Position numbers and translations under genes: made by a program. This document shows positions 7,526 through 15,792 of a stretch of 36,059 nt of DNA, one piece after another (position 1 is the stretch's first letter; each line of letters begins with the position of its first letter). The DNA comes from Gammaproteobacteria bacterium. GTDB taxonomy: Bacteria > Pseudomonadota > Gammaproteobacteria > Steroidobacterales > Steroidobacteraceae. The notes beneath the pieces are model-generated. The model was not told where the DNA came from, did no database searches, and was given only the letters and a program-made list of their open reading frames with translations. The stretch spans positions 1 through 36,059 of the forward strand of contig CANIOW010000029.1 of assembly GCA_947469285.1 (NCBI GenBank), read 5' to 3'.

Positions 7526-8425
7526 ATGGCAGTCACCGCCCCCTGCGCCACCTGCTGGCTGGACGGTGCCTTCAGACCGCTAGCGGACGCGCGCATTTCC
7601 CCCCTGGACCGTGGGTTTCTGTTCGGGGATGCTGTCTATGAAGTCCTGCCCTGCCACGGCGGCCGCCCGTTCCTGTTTCACCCGCATTTGGCGCGCCTCG
7701 AACGTAGCTTGCGCGAGATCGGCTTGGAGCCGCCGTTAACCCGCCAACGCTGGGCCGAAGTGCTGCGCGGTTTGGTGGCCCACAACCAGCTGCAGGACGC
7801 CACGCTGTACCTGCAAGTGTCCCGCGGCGCCGAATGGGGACGCAACCACGCCCCGCCCGCACAGCCGGTCCCCACCGTGTTCGCCTACGCCACCCCGCTG
7901 CCGCCCATCGATCCGCAACAGCTCACCGAAGGTGTCAGCGTGTCGACCTACCCCGACGAGCGCTGGGCACGCTGCGACATCAAGAGCACCTCCCTGCTGT
8001 CCAACGTTCTGGCCAAAGGCCGCGCGCAAGCGGCTGGTAGCTTCGAGGCCATACTGGTAGCCGACGGCTTGCTGCGAGAAGGCAGTAGCACCACCGTCAT
8101 GATCGTTCGCGATGGCGTCATCGTCGCGCCTCCCGACAGCCCACACTTGCTGCCCGGGACCACCCGCGACTTTTTGTTCGCGCTGGCGGGGGCCGCGGGT
8201 ATCCGCGTGGAACGGCGCGACATCCCCCTGACTGAACTGCTGGCGGCCGATGAAATCCTCTTGGCCTTTGCCACGCGGGGAGCACTGCCCGTCACACAGC
8301 TCGACGGCCGCCCCGTCGGTAGCGACCTGGCAGCCGGACGCCCAGGGCCAGTGTGGCAGCGCTTGAACAATGCCTTTCACGCCCGCATCAAGGCATGGGC
8401 CAACACGCCCTTTGATGCCCCCTGA
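7526..8425 (+). CDS. dat: Class IV aminotransferase, D-amino-acid aminotransferase type
   Basis: This is a PLP-dependent aminotransferase of fold type IV with 299 residues. Lys153 (CDIKSTSLLSNVLAK) is the expected Schiff-base lysine. Glu185 (LLREGSSTTVMIV) is the conserved acidic residue that contacts the PLP pyridine nitrogen. The N-terminal WLDGAF and DRGFLFGDAVYEV motifs are also present. The RCDIKS context and position between dacC and ybeD match genes annotated as D-alanine transaminase, which interconverts D-Ala/2-oxoglutarate and D-Glu/pyruvate for peptidoglycan. Branched-chain aminotransferase or aminodeoxychorismate lyase activity cannot be excluded from sequence. It lies 5 nt after dacC with only a weak ribosome binding site, which suggests translational coupling. 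Confidence 0.88.
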   Translation: MAVTAPCATCWLDGAFRPLADARISPLDRGFLFGDAVYEVLPCHGGRPFLFHPHLARLERSLREIGLEPPLTRQRWAEVLRGLVAHNQLQDATLYLQVSRGAEWGRNHAPPAQPVPTVFAYATPLPPIDPQQLTEGVSVSTYPDERWARCDIKSTSLLSNVLAKGRAQAAGSFEAILVADGLLREGSSTTVMIVRDGVIVAPPDSPHLLPGTTRDFLFALAGAAGIRVERRDIPLTELLAADEILLAFATRGALPVTQLDGRPVGSDLAAGRPGPVWQRLNNAFHARIKAWANTPFDAP

Positions 8426-8440
8426 ACGGAGCCGACCCAC

Positions 8441-8725
8441 GTGAATCTCGTCCCCATCCCCACCCCCGACACCAGCTTGCTGCAGTTCCCCTGCGAAGTG
8501 GATGTGAAGGTCATGGGTATTGCGGACGACACTTTTCATGTCGCCACGCGCGAAGCCGTAGAGAAACACGCCGGCCCGCTAGCCGATCACTGTATCCGGG
8601 TGCGGCCCAGTTCCGGCGGGCGCTATGTCTCGATCACTTATGTCGTAGCGGTGGACAGCCACGACCATCTACAGGCCGTCTACACCGAACTGCATGCCAC
8701 CGGCGTGGTGCTGTTCAAGCTGTAA
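8441..8725 (+). CDS. ybeD: YbeD family protein (DUF493)
   Basis: This small cytosolic protein of 94 residues has the ferredoxin-like DUF493 fold. The family pattern is visible: LLQFPCEVDVKVMG near the N-terminus, then VRPSSGGRYVSITYVV, ending in ATGVVLFKL. The start is GTG at 8441, preceded by ACGGAG. YbeD usually sits between dacA/dac and lipB and has been proposed to play a regulatory role in lipoate metabolism; its biochemical function is not settled. Here lipB is close by but on the opposite strand, and the last 57 nt of ybeD overlap the 3' end of lipB. Confidence 0.88.
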   Translation: MNLVPIPTPDTSLLQFPCEVDVKVMGIADDTFHVATREAVEKHAGPLADHCIRVRPSSGGRYVSITYVVAVDSHDHLQAVYTELHATGVVLFKL

Positions 8726-9352
8726 GACGGCCGCGGCACCCGGCAACCGCAAGTGGCGCCATAAATGCGGCAACAACGCCCTGGCCACCTCAAACACGTC
8801 GCCTGACGCACCGAGGCTCGCCAAGTCTGTCACCGCGAGGCCCGCCTGACCGCAGGGGTTAATGCGCGCATAAGGCGTCAGGTCCATGCAGACATTTAGC
8901 GCCAGACCGTGATAGCTACAACCGCGGCGGATACGCAAGCCCAGCGCCGCCAGCTTGGCCCCATCGACGTAGACACCGGGCGCATCGCGCCGGGCAAGTG
9001 CCTGAATGCCCAAGGTCGACACGTAGTCGATCACCGCTTGTTCAAGGGCAGTGACTAACTCGCGCACCCCCAGCTCCAGCCGGCGCAGATCCAGCAGGGG
9101 ATACACCACCAGTTGTCCCGGACCGTGATAAGTCACCTGCCCGCCACGGTCGATGGGCACCACCGGCACCTCGCCTGCACTTAGTACATGCTCAGGCCTG
9201 CCCGCCATACCGAGCGTATATACCGGCGGATGTTCAAGACACCACAGTTCATCGGGCGTGGCTGTGGTTCGGGTGTCGGTGAACTGCTGCATACGCCGCC
9301 ACGTAGGTTCATAGTCCACGCGACCGAACCAGGCAGCGTGCGCCATGCTCAC
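8669..9352 (-). CDS. lipB: Octanoyl-[acyl-carrier protein]-protein N-octanoyltransferase
   Basis: This enzyme moves the octanoyl group from octanoyl-ACP to lipoyl domains (the first step of endogenous lipoate synthesis, cytosol). The signatures [16 protein letters not shown], Lys133 ([14 protein letters not shown]) and Cys167 ([12 protein letters not shown]) form the Cys/Lys dyad of the family. The GTG at 9352 overlaps the lipA stop (GTGA); an ATG two codons downstream is an alternative. At 227 residues it is slightly long. The extra C-terminal stretch of about 19 residues is encoded antisense to the end of ybeD and is not conserved LipB sequence as far as I can tell. lipA lies upstream in the same transcript. 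Confidence 0.95.
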   Translation of the reverse strand: MSMAHAAWFGRVDYEPTWRRMQQFTDTRTTATPDELWCLEHPPVYTLGMAGRPEHVLSAGEVPVVPIDRGGQVTYHGPGQLVVYPLLDLRRLELGVRELVTALEQAVIDYVSTLGIQALARRDAPGVYVDGAKLAALGLRIRRGCSYHGLALNVCMDLTPYARINPCGQAGLAVTDLASLGASGDVFEVARALLPHLWRHLRLPGAAAVLQLEQHHAGGMQFGVDGL

Positions 9353-10383
9353 GGAGCGGCCGGCAGCCCGCAGTTATTCTGCTCGAGCACGCGCTCGGCA
9401 CGGTAACTGGAACGCACCAAGGGTCCGGACACCACCTCACGAAAGCCCAGTGCCAGCCCCTGCTGACGGAACGCATCAAACTGTGCTGGCGTGACGTAAC
9501 GCTGCACGGCCAGATGGTGCGGCGTCGGGCGCAGATACTGCCCAAGCGTCAGAATATCGACCTGCGCCGCACGACAGTCCTGCATCGTCTCGAGAATTTC
9601 CGCGTCGGTTTCCCCAAGCCCGAGCATCAGGCTGGTTTTGGTCAGCACGCTGGCGCGATGCTGTTTGGCATACGCCAATACTTGCAGCGTACGTTCGTAG
9701 CCGGCCCGCGCATCGCGTACGGGGTGCGTCAGACGCCGCACCGTTTCCACGTTCTGTGCGAACACCTCGAGCCCGGAATCGACCACCGTCGCTACGTCCG
9801 TCAGCACGCCTTGGAAATCCGGGGTCAGCGCCTCAACCGCCGTGGCCGGGGTGCGGCGTTTGATGGCCAGCACCGTAGCAGCGAAATGCTGCGCACCACC
9901 ATCCGGCAGGTCATCGCGGTTCACCGAGGTGAGCACCACATACTTCAGACCCATCAGTTCAACGGTGCGCGCCGTATTGTCGGGTTCCTCGGCATCCAGC
10001 CAACCGCGCGGATTGCCGGTATCGACGCTGCAGAAGCGGCAAGCGCGCGTGCACACCGCGCCCATGAGCATGATGGTGGCGGTCCCGTGGTTCCAACATT
10101 CGCCAATATTCGGGCACTTGGCCTCTTCACAGACAGTCGCCAGGCGGTGCTCGCGCACGATGCCACGCACGGCATTGAACACCTCGCCGTCCGGCATCTT
10201 GGCGCGCAGCCATAAAGGTTTCACGCCCAGCGGCGTGGAAACTGCCTCGCCCTGCTGCTTGATCCCGTCACGGATGGCGCTGAACCCCTGCGGGGTCTGG
10301 TATTTTTCGCCGCTGCGCACCGGGCGCGTGGCGATGGGGATGCCCTTGAACTCGGCCATGGGAAAGAATCCAAAGAAGACCAT
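9349..10383 (-). CDS. lipA: Lipoyl synthase, radical SAM
   Basis: This enzyme inserts two sulfur atoms into protein-bound octanoyl groups to form lipoate. It has 344 residues. The auxiliary [4Fe-4S] cluster ligands are Cys85, Cys90 and Cys96 ([12 protein letters not shown]). The radical-SAM cluster ligands are Cys111, Cys115 and Cys118 (CTRACRFC). The conserved C-terminal RSSY (the Ser ligates the auxiliary cluster) is present near residue 330. The N-terminus is uncertain: ATG at 10383 adds MVFFGFFP, while ATG at 10359 gives MAEFKGIP; neither has a strong ribosome binding site. It lies between murU (upstream) and lipB (overlapping by 4 nt), so it is likely part of an amgK-murU-lipA-lipB transcript. 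Confidence 0.95.
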   Translation of the reverse strand: MVFFGFFPMAEFKGIPIATRPVRSGEKYQTPQGFSAIRDGIKQQGEAVSTPLGVKPLWLRAKMPDGEVFNAVRGIVREHRLATVCEEAKCPNIGECWNHGTATIMLMGAVCTRACRFCSVDTGNPRGWLDAEEPDNTARTVELMGLKYVVLTSVNRDDLPDGGAQHFAATVLAIKRRTPATAVEALTPDFQGVLTDVATVVDSGLEVFAQNVETVRRLTHPVRDARAGYERTLQVLAYAKQHRASVLTKTSLMLGLGETDAEILETMQDCRAAQVDILTLGQYLRPTPHHLAVQRYVTPAQFDAFRQQGLALGFREVVSGPLVRSSYRAERVLEQNNCGLPAAP

Positions 10384-10395
10384 TGAGTGCTGATT

Positions 10396-11163
10396 CTACT
10401 CGCGAAGAGCCGCATCCAGTGCCGCCAGACGCTCGGGCGTTCCCACATCAGTCCAGCGCCCGTGCCAGTGGCTGCCAGTGACCTGCAGCGCGGCAATCCC
10501 AGCATCGAGCAAGGGTTTCAGCGGCCGGCGCCCCGGCGCGAGGCCGGCGAAAAAAGCCGGATGGTAGGTCGCCAGACCGGAGAACGTGAGGTTCAGGCCG
10601 CCTTCAACCCGCGGTTGCACCAGACACGCTCCCGCGGCAGGCGTGCCGGCGAGCGTGAAATCGCCCCGCGGATGCTGCGCCGGGTTATCCACCAGCACCA
10701 GATGGGCTAGCGCATGGCCCGCCGGGGCCGGCGGGGGCAGGGGCGCGTCGGTCCAGACATCCCCATTCACCACCGCAAAGGCTGCCACCGGCCCCGCTGA
10801 CGGTGCCAGCCAGGGCAAGGCCTGACGAATACCGCCGGCCGTCTCCAGCGGTTCGGGCCCTTCATCGCTGTAATACAAGGCCAAACCGAAGCGTTCCCCG
10901 GTACCGAGCGCGCGCGGTAACTGTTCGCCCAGCCAGCTGAGGTTCACCACCACATCCGTGACGCCAGCCGCCGCCAGCTTCAGCAGGTGCCACTCGATCA
11001 GCGAACGTCCGCCGACTTCCAGCAACGGCTTCGGTGTGGTGAGGGTCAGCGGCCGCATGCGTTCGCCGCGACCGGCGGCCAGCACCATCGCCCGGCGAAT
11101 GACCGTCTGCCCCTCGGTAGCAGGCCCAGGGCGGGGCGCCGGGCCGGGCGCACGGCCAGGCAC
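10396..11163 (-). CDS. murU: N-acetylmuramate alpha-1-phosphate uridylyltransferase
   Basis: This is a sugar-nucleotidyltransferase of the cell-wall recycling bypass: MurNAc-1-phosphate plus UTP gives UDP-MurNAc, avoiding de novo (fosfomycin-sensitive) synthesis. The nucleotide-binding motif LAAGRGERMRPLT...PKPLLEVGG and the metal-binding VNGDVW are clear. AmgK is the adjacent upstream gene, as in Pseudomonas, which supports MurU over glucose-1-phosphate transferases. The start is unsure. GTG at 11163, 5 nt after the amgK stop, gives a Pro-rich leader of about 25 residues. ATG at 11088 would begin within the usual N-terminal strand. A TTG at 11172 overlaps the amgK stop. An ATT at 11100, 9 nt after GAGGGG, would give the N-terminal length typical of the family. 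Confidence 0.9.
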   Translation of the reverse strand: MPGRAPGPAPRPGPATEGQTVIRRAMVLAAGRGERMRPLTLTTPKPLLEVGGRSLIEWHLLKLAAAGVTDVVVNLSWLGEQLPRALGTGERFGLALYYSDEGPEPLETAGGIRQALPWLAPSAGPVAAFAVVNGDVWTDAPLPPPAPAGHALAHLVLVDNPAQHPRGDFTLAGTPAAGACLVQPRVEGGLNLTFSGLATYHPAFFAGLAPGRRPLKPLLDAGIAALQVTGSHWHGRWTDVGTPERLAALDAALRE

Positions 11164-11168
11164 GGCGT

Positions 11169-12239
11169 TCAAGCGCTCACCGCCCCTAGCGCCCGCGCCT
11201 GGGCAGCGGCGAACGCGGGGACCACCCTGTCTGCCAACAGTGTCTGCAATGGCTGCAGCTCCGGGTACCACGGCAGCACCTCCAGCACATAGTCAAGCAC
11301 GCGCGGCAGGTCGTGCAGATAACCCGGCTTGCCATCGCGCCACCACAGGCGCGCAAAGATGCCCAGCACCTTCAGATGCCGCTGCGCCCCCATCAAGTCG
11401 AAGTGCCGCCGGAACGCTGCCGCGTCCTCAGCCGCCGGCAGCAGGCCTGCCGCCAGCGCCGCGACTCGGTAGCTTTCCACCCACGCCAGTACCTGCTCAC
11501 GCGGCCAGCGGAGGTAACAATCTTTGTAGAGCGAGGCCAGGTCATAGGTCACCGGGCCACGCACCGCGTCTTGGAAATCCAGCACCCCCGGATAGCCTGG
11601 AGTGCACACCATCAGATTGCGCGAATGGTAGTCGCGGTGGACTAGCACCTGCGGCTGTTCAAGGGCAGCCGTAATGAGTTGCGCGAACGCGCGTTCCAAC
11701 CCGTCCCGCTCCGCGGCGCTCAAAGAGAGCTGCAAATGCCGCTCCAAAAACCACTCAGGGAACAGTTCCAGTTCCCGCGCGAGCAAGGCCACCGAATACG
11801 CCGGCAGCTGCTCGGCCGCGGTGGCGCCGCGCACCTGTAGCTGCAGCAAGGTCTGCGCAGCGTCCGCGTACAGCTGGTCGCGTGTGGCCAGGTCTGCCGT
11901 GGCCAGCACCGTCTGATACTGGGTACTGCCAAGATCGCCGAGCAGCAAAAACCCGGCCGCCGGATGCTCCGCCACAACCTGCGGCACGTTGATGCCAGTA
12001 GCCGCCAGCAGCGCGGCCACCTGCAGGAACGGCCGCACATCCTCGAGCGCGGGCGGAGCATCCATGGCAATGAAGGTCTGCTCGCCGTGCCAAACCCGAA
12101 AATAACGCCGGAAACTGGCGTCCGCGGAGGCCGGCGCGCAGCGCGCACCAGCCAGTGCCAAAGGCCCCCGCAGCCAGTCTTGCAACTGGCGCAGGCGTTC
12201 ATCCGCGGGGGTACCGCAATCGGCGTGGGGAGACTGCAT
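11169..12239 (-). CDS. amgK: N-acetylmuramate/N-acetylglucosamine 1-kinase AmgK
   Basis: This anomeric sugar kinase has an APH fold. It phosphorylates recycled MurNAc and GlcNAc at C1 and feeds MurU. With the ATG at 12239 it has 356 residues (MQSPHADCG); a longer frame reaches 12272 but would run into lptD. Visible motifs are SFRRYFRVW in the N-lobe, VHRDYHSRNLM (catalytic Asp and metal-binding Asn) and VLDFQDAVRGPVTYDLASLYKDCY. The AmgK-MurU pair divergent to lptD is the arrangement known from Pseudomonas putida. The pathway can confer intrinsic fosfomycin tolerance (known for the family, not tested here). Confidence 0.92.
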   Translation of the reverse strand: MQSPHADCGTPADERLRQLQDWLRGPLALAGARCAPASADASFRRYFRVWHGEQTFIAMDAPPALEDVRPFLQVAALLAATGINVPQVVAEHPAAGFLLLGDLGSTQYQTVLATADLATRDQLYADAAQTLLQLQVRGATAAEQLPAYSVALLARELELFPEWFLERHLQLSLSAAERDGLERAFAQLITAALEQPQVLVHRDYHSRNLMVCTPGYPGVLDFQDAVRGPVTYDLASLYKDCYLRWPREQVLAWVESYRVAALAAGLLPAAEDAAAFRRHFDLMGAQRHLKVLGIFARLWWRDGKPGYLHDLPRVLDYVLEVLPWYPELQPLQTLLADRVVPAFAAAQARALGAVSA

Positions 12240-12247
12240 ACGGTGAG

Positions 12248-12253
12248 TATAAT
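12248..12253 (+). promoter_or_regulatory. Candidate -10 element TATAAT upstream of lptD
   Basis: A perfect TATAAT lies in the 31-bp gap between the amgK and lptD starts. It would place a transcription start near 12260, leaving a leader of about 10 nt before the lptD ATG. No good -35 is visible and the upstream TG is one base off an extended -10, so this is only a candidate. Confidence 0.35.
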
Positions 12254-12270
12254 GACGGACCGACAGGAAC

Positions 12271-14454
12271 ATGCGTTTGCCACTCCCTTTCCGCGCTGCC
12301 GCCCATTTTTACCCCCACCCCCGGTTCGCCTCGGGCGTGCTCTGCGTGGCTGCGCTCGGTGGGTGGGTAGGCGTCCGTGCAGCGACGCCGACCACGGCCA
12401 CTCCGTTGCCGATCGAAGTGACCTCCGATGGCGCCGAGGTCTCCAAGCTGGGAGATGCGCTGTTAAAAGGCCAGGTCCGTCTCAAACAAGGCGACCGCTT
12501 GCTGACTGCTGAGAACGCCCGCTATCAGGCCAAGGGGGGAGATTTCAGCGTCTCCGGTAATGTTGAATACACCGACCCGCAGGTGAAGGTTTCAGGACAA
12601 ACAGCCACCTGGGATCCGCTCAGTGGAGCGCGTTTCGGCGACGCCAAATTCGAACTGCCGGCCCGCCCTGCACGGGGCCAGGCCGCCGCCATTGCGGTGG
12701 CGCCGGATGGAAAACTTACTCTGACCACCGTGCAATACACCGGCTGCCCCGTGGGCAACAACAGCTGGGTGTTGCAGGCTGGCGAGTTGCGGATCGACCA
12801 GGCCACGCAGCAAGGCGTCGGCCGCAATGTCCGTCTGGACTTCCAGGGCGTGCCCATCCTGTACACCCCGTTCATCAGCTTTCCGGTGAGCGACGCTCGC
12901 AAGAGCGGCTTCCTCTTCCCCGGTTTTGGTAATTCGAACAAGAGCGGTTTTGAACTGGCGGCGCCGTACTATTTTAATCTCGCACCCAACTACGATGCCA
13001 CGCTCACTCCGCGGATATTCACCCGCCGTGGCGGCCAGCTCGGAGCAGAACTGCGTTACCTCGGGCAGCACTTTCGCAGCCAACTCGAAGGCGACTGGCT
13101 GCCACACGACTCGCTGGCGCGCCGTGATCGTAGTTGGGTCCACCTGCAGCATCAGCAGGACCTCAGCGGACGGCTACGCCTGTCTATCGACGCCGCCAAC
13201 GCCAGCGATGTGGGCTATTTCGAGGATTTTGGACTCGGCCCGGAAGGCACCAGCATCAGCTATGTGGAACGCAGTGCGCGTCTGACTTATCTGGACCGTC
13301 ACTGGACCGCGATCGGGCTACTGCAGGACTTCCAAACCATCGACCGTTCCGTCCCGGAAGCCCTTCGCCCGTATTCGCGCGTCCCCCAAGTGGCATTCCG
13401 CGGTCGCTGGCATTCCAATGCGCTCGACTACGCGCTGCGCGGCGAATTCGTCAACTTCACGCGTCGTGACGGCGTCACGGGTGCGCGCATCGACCTCGAA
13501 CCAACGCTGCAGCTGCCGCTGCGCTCCGCAGGCCGTTTTCTGGTCCCGTCACTGGCTTTGCGGCACACCCAATACTTCCTGAGCGACACCGCTCCGGGCA
13601 GCAACCGCTCTCCTACACGCACCGCGCCCGTGGCCACCCTTGACGGCGGCCTTGTGTTCGAGCGCACCACGCCCAGTGGCCGGGTACAAACTCTGGAACC
13701 CCGCGCCCTCTATACCTATGTGCCCTACCGGGATCAGGAGGCCCTGCCGTTGTTCGATACCGGTCTGCCGGACCTGCGCCTCGAGCGCCTGTTCGACCCG
13801 CAGCGGTATGTCGGTGGTGACCGTCTCGCTGATGCCAACCAGATCGCGCTCGGCGTTACCAGTCGCCTCATCGACCCGCACACGGGGCGGCAACTGCTGC
13901 AGGCGACTTTCGGTCAGGTACGCTATTTCAAGGCCCCGCGGGTCGGACTGCCAGGCGAAGCTGCGCCGCGCGCCAGCGCATCGGACCTGATTGGCGAACT
14001 GTCCATCGCCGCATACGGACGGTGGAGCGTGGACCTCGGTCTGCAGTGGGATCCTTCGACCCAACAAGCCGTCCGCCGCGAGCTGGCACTGCAATACCGT
14101 GCCGATGGCGGACGCGTCGCCAATCTCAGCTATCGCTACCGCGAGGGCCGACTGGAACAACTGGATGCCTCGGCGGCCTGGCCGGTCAGCCGCGCCTGGA
14201 ACGTGTTTGCCCGGCAGGTTTATTCCTTACGCGACCACGCAGCCATCGAAAGCTTCGCCGGTTTCGAGTACAAAGACTGTTGCTGGAAATTACGACTCGT
14301 GGCCCGTCGGTACGTCAGTACCCGCACTGGCGAACGAGACACCGCCATCGGGTTACAACTTGAACTGAACGGCCTGTCGAGTGTCGGAGTCCCTACGGGG
14401 GCTTTCCTCGAACGTTCCATCCGCGGCTACACCGCGGAGGAGCGGCGGCCATGA
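12271..14454 (+). CDS. lptD: LPS-assembly protein LptD, outer-membrane LPS translocon barrel
   Basis: LptD with LptE inserts lipopolysaccharide into the outer leaflet. It has 727 residues: a signal peptide (about 1-37), an N-terminal OstA/LptA-like beta-jellyroll domain (about 48-150, with GQVRLKQGDRLLTAENARY) and a large C-terminal barrel (from about 190, FPVSDARKSGFLFPGFGNSNKSGF). The periplasmic Cys159 (QYTGCPVGNNSW) and the Cys670-Cys671 pair correspond to E. coli Cys173 and Cys724-Cys725. No equivalent of the E. coli N-terminal Cys31 is seen in the mature sequence. Its stop overlaps the surA start (ATGA), so the LPS porin and its chaperone are translationally coupled. Confidence 0.95.
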   Translation: MRLPLPFRAAAHFYPHPRFASGVLCVAALGGWVGVRAATPTTATPLPIEVTSDGAEVSKLGDALLKGQVRLKQGDRLLTAENARYQAKGGDFSVSGNVEYTDPQVKVSGQTATWDPLSGARFGDAKFELPARPARGQAAAIAVAPDGKLTLTTVQYTGCPVGNNSWVLQAGELRIDQATQQGVGRNVRLDFQGVPILYTPFISFPVSDARKSGFLFPGFGNSNKSGFELAAPYYFNLAPNYDATLTPRIFTRRGGQLGAELRYLGQHFRSQLEGDWLPHDSLARRDRSWVHLQHQQDLSGRLRLSIDAANASDVGYFEDFGLGPEGTSISYVERSARLTYLDRHWTAIGLLQDFQTIDRSVPEALRPYSRVPQVAFRGRWHSNALDYALRGEFVNFTRRDGVTGARIDLEPTLQLPLRSAGRFLVPSLALRHTQYFLSDTAPGSNRSPTRTAPVATLDGGLVFERTTPSGRVQTLEPRALYTYVPYRDQEALPLFDTGLPDLRLERLFDPQRYVGGDRLADANQIALGVTSRLIDPHTGRQLLQATFGQVRYFKAPRVGLPGEAAPRASASDLIGELSIAAYGRWSVDLGLQWDPSTQQAVRRELALQYRADGGRVANLSYRYREGRLEQLDASAAWPVSRAWNVFARQVYSLRDHAAIESFAGFEYKDCCWKLRLVARRYVSTRTGERDTAIGLQLELNGLSSVGVPTGAFLERSIRGYTAEERRP

Positions 14455-15788
14455 TCGCCTCACCACGGACATCCCTTATGCATATGCGCCTGCGTCCCCT
14501 GGTTTTACTCCTCGCCGCCCTGCTACCCACGGGGTTGGCCTACGCGCAGTCGCGTGACATCGGCGCCCGTGGCGAGCTACTGGACCGCATCGCTGCAGTG
14601 GTCAATGAGGGGGTCGTCCTACAAAGCCAGGTAGAAGAACAGATGGGCACCATCGCGCGACGCCTGCGCGAACAGGGCCAACAGGTACCGCCCGCCTCGG
14701 TAATGCGTCAGCAAGTACTCGATCGTCTGGTGTTGCAGGAAATTCAGATGCAGCGCGCTGAAAAACTGGGCATTCAAGTCTCCGATGAAATGCTGAACAA
14801 CGCGCTGCAAAATGTTGCGAAGCAAAACAAGATTGAGTTTGAGAAACTGCCAGAAGCGTTGCAGGCGGAAGGCATCGACTATGGCGCCTACCGCACCCAG
14901 GTGCGCCGCGAAATGTCGCTGCAATTTCTACGGCAGCGCGACGTCTACGCCCGTATCTACATCAGCCCGCGCGAAATCGATCAGTTCATCACCAAGCAAA
15001 CCGGCAATGCTTCAGCGAACACCGAGTACGAGGTGGCCCACATTCTGGTGACCTTGCCGGAAGCTGCCACGCCAGAGCAACTAACGCAGGCCGAAGAACG
15101 CGCGAAGGACCTCTACGAGCGCGCGGTCAAAGGCGAAGACTTTGGACAATTGGCGCTGCAATACTCGCAGGCACAATCCGCGCTTGAGCGTGGCAACCTG
15201 GGCTGGCGCAAGGGCAGCGAACTGCCACAGTTCATGGCGGACACGGTCGCCGGTATGAAGCCCGGCGAGATCGCGCCACCGGTTCGCACCCCTTCTGGTT
15301 TTCACGTCATCCGTCTCGGTGGCGCCCGGGGTGGCAACCAGCCGCTCATCGTGGAGCAAACACATGCGCGACATATCCTGTTGCGCACCAACGAACTGCA
15401 GGATGACGCCACCGTACGTGGCAAGCTCGACGATATCCGCAAGAAAGTGCTGGCAGGTGACGACTTCGGCGCCATCGCCTCGGCCGTCTCTGAAGATCCG
15501 GGCTCAGGCAAAGAAGGCGGCGACTTGGGCTGGGCTGGACCCGGCAGTTTTGTGCCGGAATTCGAAACCGCGATGGCGCAATTGAAGGACAACGAGATCA
15601 GTCCGCCCTTCCAAAGCCCTTATGGCTGGCACATTATTCAGGTCTTAGGCCGTCGGAGTCAGGACACGAGCACCGAGGAAAAGCGTCGGCAGGCCGTAGA
15701 GCAACTCCGCGCCGGCAAGTCGGAAGAAGAGACTGAACTCTGGCTGCGTCGCTTGCGCGACGAAGCCTACGTCGAAACCCGTCTCTGA
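14451..15788 (+). CDS. surA: Periplasmic chaperone / peptidyl-prolyl isomerase SurA
   Basis: This is the main periplasmic chaperone for outer-membrane beta-barrel proteins, including LptD. It has 445 residues. After a signal peptide (cleavage likely after AYA at about 32) comes the SurA N-domain (LLDRIAAVVNEGVVLQSQVEEQM). Two parvulin domains follow: PPIC 1 at about 193-291 (EVAHILVTLP...GFHVIRL) and PPIC 2 at about 303-403 (HARHILLRT...GWHIIQVLG). A C-terminal helix closes the fold. ATG at 14451 is chosen because GAGGAG lies about 9 nt upstream and it overlaps the lptD stop; two later in-frame ATGs exist (14478, 14484). pdxA starts 5 nt after the stop. Confidence 0.95.
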   Translation: MIASPRTSLMHMRLRPLVLLLAALLPTGLAYAQSRDIGARGELLDRIAAVVNEGVVLQSQVEEQMGTIARRLREQGQQVPPASVMRQQVLDRLVLQEIQMQRAEKLGIQVSDEMLNNALQNVAKQNKIEFEKLPEALQAEGIDYGAYRTQVRREMSLQFLRQRDVYARIYISPREIDQFITKQTGNASANTEYEVAHILVTLPEAATPEQLTQAEERAKDLYERAVKGEDFGQLALQYSQAQSALERGNLGWRKGSELPQFMADTVAGMKPGEIAPPVRTPSGFHVIRLGGARGGNQPLIVEQTHARHILLRTNELQDDATVRGKLDDIRKKVLAGDDFGAIASAVSEDPGSGKEGGDLGWAGPGSFVPEFETAMAQLKDNEISPPFQSPYGWHIIQVLGRRSQDTSTEEKRRQAVEQLRAGKSEEETELWLRRLRDEAYVETRL

Positions 15789-15792
15789 TCCG

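Noticed and set aside
7736-8569. Reverse open frame opposite the aminotransferase gene
   Set aside because: The + frame has full fold-type IV catalytic residues; the reverse frame has no recognisable motif.
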